NCBI GenBank assembly: GCA_035485275.1
Contig: DATHOE010000002.1
Span: 13,130 to 77,129, forward strand
Reading direction: 5' to 3'
DNA length: 64,000 bases
DNA from: DAIDJD01 sp035485275
Lineage (GTDB): Bacteria > Oederibacteriota > JAJYGY01 > DAIDJD01
The notes beneath the pieces are model-generated. The model saw only the letters and a list, made by a program, of their open reading frames with translations, was not told the origin of the DNA and searched no databases. The stretch's first letter is position 1. The number at the start of each line of letters is the position of its first letter. Positions 59,280 through 64,000 of the stretch are shown here, piece after piece. The translations under genes were made by a program, and so were the position numbers.

Positions 59280-59888
59280 ATGGACAGCGAGGCTTCCACC
59301 CTCTTCGACGATTGGCTGCGCCGCGCCCGTCCGCGCCTGCTGCGCCTGGCCCTCAGCCGCCTGGGCGATCCGGGCGAGGCCGAGGACGTGGTCCAGGAGA
59401 CCGTCCTGGCCGTGTGGCGGCGCCATGCCGCCGGCCAGGTCGAGGACCTGGACGCCTACGCCAGCCGGGCGGTGTGGCAGAACGCCATACGCAGGAAGAC
59501 ACGCCGGAGGGACTGGGAGGAGATCGAGACGGCGGAACGGGAGGGCGCCGCCTGGGCCGAGGCTGAGGCCGAGGACTGGCTCGAATCCCGGCTCCTGGAG
59601 GAGGCCATCGCCCGCCTGCCGGCCCCCCAGGCCGCGGTGCTCCGCCTGCGCTTCTACATGGGTTTGAGTTTCAGGGAAATGGCCGAGGCCCTTTCCATAG
59701 GCCTGAACGCCGCCTCGGGCCGCACGCGCCACGCCCTGCAGGCCCTGCGACGGGGCTTGAAGGGGAAAACCGAAACAGGAGGAAGCCATGGAGACGAGTC
59801 CGATGGAAACGAAAAACGAACAGCCAAGCAGCCCGCCCGACCTCCACTTCGGCGGCGGCGGAATGGTGGCCGTGGTGGGCACCCTTAG
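59280..59888 (+). CDS. RNA polymerase ECF-type sigma factor
   Basis: 202 residues from ATG 59280. Sigma region 2 (LRLALSRLGDPGEAEDVVQETVLAVWRR) and region 4 (IARLPAPQAAVLRLRFYMGLSFREMAEALSIGLNAASGRTRHAL) are present; region 3 is absent, as in ECF sigmas. The family ends near QALRRGLK; here a further ~34 residues of polar, arginine-rich sequence run over the start of the next gene by 101 bases. The next gene, a small membrane protein, may be its partner. Regulon unknown; htrA just upstream is a candidate target. Confidence 0.88.
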   Translation: MDSEASTLFDDWLRRARPRLLRLALSRLGDPGEAEDVVQETVLAVWRRHAAGQVEDLDAYASRAVWQNAIRRKTRRRDWEEIETAEREGAAWAEAEAEDWLESRLLEEAIARLPAPQAAVLRLRFYMGLSFREMAEALSIGLNAASGRTRHALQALRRGLKGKTETGGSHGDESDGNEKRTAKQPARPPLRRRRNGGRGGHP

Positions 59889-60222
59889 CGGGGTGGCCAT
59901 CGCCCTGGGAGGGCCCGCGGTCCTCCTGTCCCTGGGGCAAAGCCTGGGTCCGGCGGTTCTGACCACCCTGGTGGTGATCTCCCTGGCGGGCGGCGCCCTG
60001 GTGGCCCTGACCTCCGCCTTTTTCGGGCTGGTGATCCCGCGCCACCTGCGGGGCGGGCCCTGGATGGACCCGGACAAATGGCGCCGTTTCGCGCGGGAGC
60101 AGCGACGCTGGCACCATGGGCGCGGGCATTGGCGCGGAGGCTGGGACGGGGACGGGGACCGGGACGAAAAAGAGGAGGAAGCAGAGGCGGCGCCGCGCCC
60201 GAAACGCAGGCCCCGGCGCTGA
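59788..60222 (+). CDS. Small membrane protein overlapping the sigma gene
   Basis: 144 residues. AGGAGGAAGCC directly before ATG 59788 supports this start despite the 101-base overlap. A short polar N-terminus is followed by two membrane helices (~28-50 and ~54-78), then a cytoplasmic or periplasmic tail that is highly charged (FAREQRRWHHGRGHWRGGW, then an Asp/Glu block and an Arg/Pro end). It lacks a recognisable zinc anti-sigma motif (HxxxCxxC), so an anti-sigma role is only suggested by position. No family recognised. Confidence 0.65.
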   Translation: METSPMETKNEQPSSPPDLHFGGGGMVAVVGTLSGVAIALGGPAVLLSLGQSLGPAVLTTLVVISLAGGALVALTSAFFGLVIPRHLRGGPWMDPDKWRRFAREQRRWHHGRGHWRGGWDGDGDRDEKEEEAEAAPRPKRRPRR

Positions 60223-60241
60223 GCAAGGGCCGCCCTGGTCC

Positions 60242-60270
60242 TTGGGGCATGGCCGCTCTTCAGGTATAAT
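60242..60270 (+). promoter_or_regulatory. Promoter giving a probably leaderless GNAT mRNA
   Basis: TTGGGG (60242-60247), 17 bases, TATAAT (60265-60270). The -10 is a perfect consensus and lies six bases before ATG 60277, so the transcript should begin at or next to the start codon. Confidence 0.6.
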
Positions 60271-60276
60271 GGGGCC

Positions 60277-60690
60277 ATGGCCCCCCCCCGTCTCGCCGCC
60301 TCCAAGCTGGAACGCGAACTCGCCCAGGACTTGCGGCGCTCGGTGCTCTGCGGGGAATTGAACTGGGGCAGGGAAGCGGTGGACGACGGATGGGACCAGG
60401 GGGCCGACGTGGCGCTGGTGTCGGACCGGGAGAAGCCGGTGGCCACCGGACGGCTCCTTCAGCGCTCCCAGCGCTGGTGGCTTGACCTGGTGGCGGTCCT
60501 GCCGAGGCACCGGCGCCAGGGCCTGGGCAGGGAACTGGCCGCTTTCCTGGCCGGCCTGGCCCGGGAAAAGGGGGCCGACAGCCTCTGGGTGCTGGCCCCG
60601 CCCCCAAGCGTGCCCTTTTTCCAAGCCTGCGGTTTTGTTAGGGATCAGGGCGATTCCGAGCTCTGTCTCATGGTCCGGAATTTCAATTAG
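60277..60690 (+). CDS. GNAT-family N-acetyltransferase
   Basis: 137 residues, one GNAT domain: VALVSDREKPVATGRLL, then WWLDLVAVLPRHRRQGLGRELAAFLAGLA, with the acetyl-CoA loop RRQGLG, and PFFQACGFV near the end. It transfers an acetyl group to an unknown amine. There is no Shine-Dalgarno sequence and a perfect -10 box lies six bases before the ATG. Confidence 0.82.
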   Translation: MAPPRLAASKLERELAQDLRRSVLCGELNWGREAVDDGWDQGADVALVSDREKPVATGRLLQRSQRWWLDLVAVLPRHRRQGLGRELAAFLAGLAREKGADSLWVLAPPPSVPFFQACGFVRDQGDSELCLMVRNFN

Positions 60691-60734
60691 GCACGCTTTT
60701 TGACCGTCGCCGGAAGCTTCCGAAGCATTTTGTC

Positions 60735-60763
60735 TTGGCAGGCATTTTTGATGGCCGTATACT
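60735..60763 (+). promoter_or_regulatory. Sigma-70-type promoter of korAB
   Basis: TTGGCA (60735-60740), 17 bases, TATACT (60758-60763), 5/6 matches each. Transcription would start near 60770, giving a 65-base leader before the korA ATG. A perfect palindrome CGGAAGCTTCCG (60711-60722) lies just upstream. Confidence 0.65.
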
Positions 60764-60834
60764 TTTAGGTACTGTCCCGGGTCAGGTTTCAACCATGATT
60801 TAGGACGTGGTTTTTCCTCGAGGAAACGGCATCC

Positions 60835-62706
60835 ATGTCGACCGTCACGGACGAAGGCATTCTAGGCAACACCGAAAAGCATGACATTCAGGAACTTGAT
60901 GAAGTGACCATCCTTTTCGCCGGAGATTCCGGCGACGGGATGCAGGTCACCGGGAGCCAGTTCACCGACGCCTCGGTGGTCTTCGGTAACGACATTTCCA
61001 CCTTCCCGGATTTCCCGGCGGAAATCCGCGCGCCGCAGGGGACCCTGGCCGGCGTGTCCGCCTACCAGCTGCACTTCAGCAACCACGACATACGCACGCC
61101 CGGCGACCGCATCGACACCCTGGTGGCGATGAACGCGGCCGCGCTGAAGAAGTACCTGCCCGAGCTCGACAAGGGCGGCATCCTCATCGTGGACAAGGCC
61201 GGCTTCGGGCCCAACGAGCTGAAGAAGGTGGAGTACAAGAGCAACCCCCTGGAGGACGGCACCCTCGGCGACTACCGCCTGGTGGCCGTCGACATCACCC
61301 CGCAGACCATCGCCGCCGTGCGTCCGGCGGGCCTGACCGGCCGCAACGCGGAGCGCTGCAAGAATTTCTACACCCTGGGCGTGGTCTATTACCTCTACGA
61401 CCGCCCCCTGGAGCCCACCTTCGACGAGATCCGCAAGCGCTTCGCGAAGAAGGAGCCGGTCATCGCCGAGGCCAACATCGCGGCGATCCAGGCTGGCTAC
61501 AACTTCGCCCACACCATCGAGCTCTTCAAGGTCACCTACCGCGTGAAGCGGGCGATCTTCGACCCCGGCATGTACCGCAACATCAGCGGCAACCTGGCCA
61601 CGGCCATGGGCGTGGCGGCGGCGGCGAGCAAGAGCGGCCGCAAGGTGTTCTTCGGCTCCTATCCGATCACCCCGGCCAGCGACATCCTGCATGAGCTGAG
61701 CCGCCTGAAGCATTTCGGCGTGCTCACCTTCCAGGCCGAGGACGAGATCGCGGCGGTGGCTTCCGCCGTCGGCGCCAGCTACGGCGGCGTGCTGGGGGTC
61801 ACCTGCTCCTCGGGCCCCGGCATCGCCCTCAAGTCCGAGGCCATCAACCTGGCCGTGATGACCGAGCTGCCGCTGGTGGTGATCAACGTCCAGCGTTCGG
61901 GCCCCAGCACCGGCATGCCCACCAAGACCGAGCAGGCCGACCTCCTGATGGCCCTGTTCGGGCGCAACAGCGACTCGCCCATCCCGGTGATCGCGCCCGC
62001 CACGCCGGGGGAATGCTTCGAGTGCGTCTACGAAGCCGCCCGCATCGCGGTCAAATACATGACCCCCGTGATGTTCCTGAGCGACGGCTACCTGGGCAAC
62101 GGCGCGGAGCCCTGGAAGATCCCGGATCCGGAGAAGCTCAAGGGCTTCGACTTCGGCTGGGGACTGGATCCCGCCTCCTTCAAGCCCTACGCCCGCAACC
62201 CGGAGACCGGCGCCCGCGCCTGGCCGATCCCCGGGACGCCGGGCCTGAACAACCGCATCACCGGCATCGAAAAAGAGGAAAACACCGGCAAGATCAGCTA
62301 CGACCACGAGAACCACGAGCGCATGACCAAGGCCCGCTACCAGAAGGTGGCCAACATCGCCCAGGAGATCCCGGCCTCGTCCGTCTACGGGGCCCAGGAG
62401 GGCGACCTGCTGGTGCTCAGCTGGGGCGGCACCTACGGCGCGGCGCTCACCGCGGCGGAGACGGTGTTCAAGATGGGCAAGAAGATCGGCCATCTGCACC
62501 TGCGCTGGCTCAACCCCCTCCCGCCGGACCTCGGGGACATCATCAAGCGCTACAAAAAGGTCGTGGTGCCGGAGATCAACACCGGCCAGCTGGCCTACCA
62601 TTTGCGCGGGACCTTCGGCATCCCCGTGGAGAGCTACGGCCGCGTGCGCGGCAAGGCCTTCACGGTGGGCGAGCTGGTCACGCTCTTCAATTCACTGCTG
62701 GTCTGA
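60835..62706 (+). CDS. korA: 2-oxoacid:ferredoxin oxidoreductase, alpha subunit (gamma-alpha fusion)
   Basis: 623 residues. The gamma domain comes first (TILFAGDSGDGMQVTGSQF; FPDFPAEIRAPQGT; DTLVAMNAAALKKYLPEL), then the alpha pyrimidine-binding domain from ~245 (FFGSYPITPASDILHEL; VTCSSGPGIALKSEAINLAV; VQRSGPSTGMPTKTEQADL), then the transketolase C-like domain. With KorB it converts 2-oxoglutarate or a related 2-oxoacid plus CoA to the acyl-CoA, reducing ferredoxin. The 2-oxoglutarate preference is inferred from the two-subunit form. No delta ferredoxin subunit is adjacent. Confidence 0.92.
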   Translation: MSTVTDEGILGNTEKHDIQELDEVTILFAGDSGDGMQVTGSQFTDASVVFGNDISTFPDFPAEIRAPQGTLAGVSAYQLHFSNHDIRTPGDRIDTLVAMNAAALKKYLPELDKGGILIVDKAGFGPNELKKVEYKSNPLEDGTLGDYRLVAVDITPQTIAAVRPAGLTGRNAERCKNFYTLGVVYYLYDRPLEPTFDEIRKRFAKKEPVIAEANIAAIQAGYNFAHTIELFKVTYRVKRAIFDPGMYRNISGNLATAMGVAAAASKSGRKVFFGSYPITPASDILHELSRLKHFGVLTFQAEDEIAAVASAVGASYGGVLGVTCSSGPGIALKSEAINLAVMTELPLVVINVQRSGPSTGMPTKTEQADLLMALFGRNSDSPIPVIAPATPGECFECVYEAARIAVKYMTPVMFLSDGYLGNGAEPWKIPDPEKLKGFDFGWGLDPASFKPYARNPETGARAWPIPGTPGLNNRITGIEKEENTGKISYDHENHERMTKARYQKVANIAQEIPASSVYGAQEGDLLVLSWGGTYGAALTAAETVFKMGKKIGHLHLRWLNPLPPDLGDIIKRYKKVVVPEINTGQLAYHLRGTFGIPVESYGRVRGKAFTVGELVTLFNSLLV

Positions 62707-62719
62707 AGGAGTGACTCAA

Positions 62720-63739
62720 GTGACGACAACGGCGACAGATAGTCCCAAGGCCCAGACCCCGCAGGATTTCCACAGCGGGCTCATCGTGCGCTGGTGCCCG
62801 GGTTGCGGCGATTACGCCATCCTGGCGGCGGTGCAGAAGGTCCTGGCGGAGCGGGGCAAGGCCCCCCACGAATACACCTTCGTGTCGGGCATCGGCTGCA
62901 GCAGCCGTTTCCCGCTCTACATGAGCACCTACGGCTTCCATTCCATCCACGGCCGCGCGCTGGCCGTGGCGACGGGGGTGAAGGCGGCCAACCCCAAGCA
63001 AGAAGTCTGGGTCATCACCGGGGACGGCGACTGCCTGTCCATCGGCGGCAACCATTTCATCCATGCCCTGCGCCGCAACCAGGATTTCAAGATCCTTCTG
63101 TTCAACAACGAGATTTACGGGCTGACCAAGGGCCAGTATTCGCCCACCAGCCGCTTCGGCATGGTCAACAAGAGCGCCCCCTACGGGACCATCGACGAGC
63201 CGGTGAGCCCCATAAAGCTGGCCCTGGCCGCGGGCGCCACGTTCGTGGCCCGCACCGCGGACAATGACATGGCCCATATGGCGGAGACCTTCCGCCGGGC
63301 GGCCGAGCACAAGGGTTCGGCTTTCATCGAGATACTGCAGAACTGCGTGATCTTCAACGACAAGGTCTTCGAGGAGTATTACGGCGTGAAGACGCGCAAG
63401 GACACCCTGGTCTACCTGCACCATGGCCAGCCGGTCCTTTACGGCAAGACGGTCGAGAAGGGCCTGGCCGTGGACGGCTTCAACTTCAAATCGGTGGACG
63501 CCTCCCAAAAGGACCAGGTCTATGTCCACGACGAGCACGAGCCCACCGGCACGGTGGCCAACATGCTGGCCGGCCTGTCCCACCCGGAATCCCCGGTCCC
63601 CCTGGGGGTTTTCCGCTGCGTGGAGCGCCCGGCCTACCATGAGATGATGTACGCCCAGGTGGAAAGCGCCCGCAAGGCGAACGGAGAGCCCGATTTGGGC
63701 AAGCTCCTCAAAGGGCCCAAGACGTGGACCGTTTCCTGA
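62720..63739 (+). CDS. korB: 2-oxoacid:ferredoxin oxidoreductase, beta subunit
   Basis: 339 residues from GTG 62720, which has AAGGAG eight bases upstream; GTG 62711 overlaps that site. Cluster and thiamine motifs: WCPGCGDYAIL near residue 25, GIGCSSRFP, ITGDGDCLSIGGNH near 104 and the NNEIYGLTKGQYSPTS loop. It carries thiamine diphosphate and a [4Fe-4S] cluster and works with KorA, 13 bases upstream. The final 16 bases overlap the next gene. Confidence 0.93.
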   Translation: MTTTATDSPKAQTPQDFHSGLIVRWCPGCGDYAILAAVQKVLAERGKAPHEYTFVSGIGCSSRFPLYMSTYGFHSIHGRALAVATGVKAANPKQEVWVITGDGDCLSIGGNHFIHALRRNQDFKILLFNNEIYGLTKGQYSPTSRFGMVNKSAPYGTIDEPVSPIKLALAAGATFVARTADNDMAHMAETFRRAAEHKGSAFIEILQNCVIFNDKVFEEYYGVKTRKDTLVYLHHGQPVLYGKTVEKGLAVDGFNFKSVDASQKDQVYVHDEHEPTGTVANMLAGLSHPESPVPLGVFRCVERPAYHEMMYAQVESARKANGEPDLGKLLKGPKTWTVS

Positions 63740-64000
63740 GGAAAAAAGAAGCCCATCCAAGGGCCGCGAAGGGCGGCGCCCTCTGGGCGCTGCCCTTCTG
63801 CCTATTCATGGCGCTGTGCGGGCAGGCCCGGGCCGACAACGACACGCTCGGCTCCGCCCCGGTCGTGGCCTCGCCTTACGTCGGCAACCTGGACGCGGGC
63901 GTGCGCCTGCTGGACACCCAGCCCGCCGTGCTGGATTCGCTGGCGGCTTCCGCCGGCTTCCCGAAGACGGGCGGGCTCTGGCTGCTTTGGGGCGGCGGGG
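63724..64000 (+). CDS. N-terminal part of a secreted protein (runs off the window)
   Basis: An open frame from GTG 63724 to the end of the window, at least 92 residues. It begins with a basic n-region (VDRFLRKKEAHPRAAKGG), a hydrophobic core (ALWALPFCLFMALCG) and a probable cleavage site QARA|DND. The mature start (APVVASPYVGNLDAGVRLLDTQPAVLDSL) matches no family I recognise. It overlaps korB by 16 bases, so it may be co-transcribed, though a secreted protein has no evident link to KorAB. No better start is close by. Confidence 0.6.
   Translation, partial: MDRFLRKKEAHPRAAKGGALWALPFCLFMALCGQARADNDTLGSAPVVASPYVGNLDAGVRLLDTQPAVLDSLAASAGFPKTGGLWLLWGGG

Noticed and set aside
60711..60722. Palindrome CGGAAGCTTCCG as terminator of the GNAT gene
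   Set aside because: Perfect palindrome but no loop-forming centre and no T tract; it might be an operator for korAB, which cannot be judged from one site.
1..64000. Mobile elements, CRISPR arrays, toxin-antitoxin pairs
   Set aside because: No transposase or integrase motifs, no terminal inverted repeats, no regularly spaced repeats; the only tandem repeat found is the in-frame one in the rluB-like gene. The PIN domain in PhoH is part of a normal fusion.

Overview
This 64 kb window is an uninterrupted, GC-rich, densely packed piece of bacterial chromosome. Nearly all genes lie on the plus strand; the exceptions are a pilin, one membrane glycosyltransferase and tRNA-Leu. Many genes overlap by 4 bases (GTGA or ATGA) and many start with GTG or TTG. 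I see no insertion sequence, integrase, prophage, CRISPR array or rRNA. A set of GT9/GT2/GT4 glycosyltransferases typical of LPS core synthesis, a beta-barrel-like C-terminus at the left edge and an HtrA protease point to a diderm. The type IV pilin reads like the abundant pilins of Elusimicrobiota (KSREGATKGNIGALKSAVSNYY). A high-GC Elusimicrobiota lineage is my best guess, but it is inference.

Layout: 1-2.3 kb, end of an outer-membrane protein, an M50 peptidase and PhoH. 2.3-8.2 kb, six sugar transferases (GT9, GT2, GT9, GT4, GT9, GT2). 8.2-10.8 kb, DAHP synthase, ruvB and a NUDIX hydrolase. 10.8-16.5 kb, another GT9, two tandem paralogous GT-C-like membrane proteins and a GT2. 16.5-28.7 kb, a housekeeping block: pgsA, site-2 protease, scpA, scpB, rluB-like, pheA, hisC, tyrA, aroA, cmk, plsC, rpsA and a CRP-family regulator. 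28.7-30.4 kb, a CHASE2 protein with a degenerate cyclase domain. 30.5-34.5 kb, tRNA-Val, a small unknown, prfB with its programmed frameshift, a J-TPR protein and a second Hsp70. 34.5-41 kb, convergent pilin, long-form ispG, a third GT-C paralogue (minus), tRNA-Leu (minus) and another GT-C protein. 41-47.8 kb, pilB, rnr, a sigma-54 activator without receiver domain, a TPR protein with a C-terminal J domain, and DUF983. 47.8-52 kb, an AT-rich leader followed by dnaK, groES and groEL. 52-56.8 kb, a Gld-type ABC system with DUF4340. 56.8-60.7 kb, a DnaJ-like protein, HtrA, an ECF sigma factor overlapping a membrane protein, and a GNAT protein. 60.7-64 kb, 2-oxoacid:ferredoxin oxidoreductase and the start of a secreted protein.

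Themes: envelope glycan synthesis, aromatic amino acid synthesis (DAHP synthase, pheA, hisC, tyrA, aroA), and proteostasis (two Hsp70s, three J-domain proteins, GroESL, HtrA). Least explained are the CHASE2/degenerate-cyclase protein beside a CRP regulator, the GT-C paralogue family sharing an LDY(E/D)G motif, the ECF sigma/membrane-protein pair with a 101-base overlap, and the AT-rich island before dnaK. Ferredoxin-dependent KorAB suggests anaerobic or microaerobic metabolism (inference).
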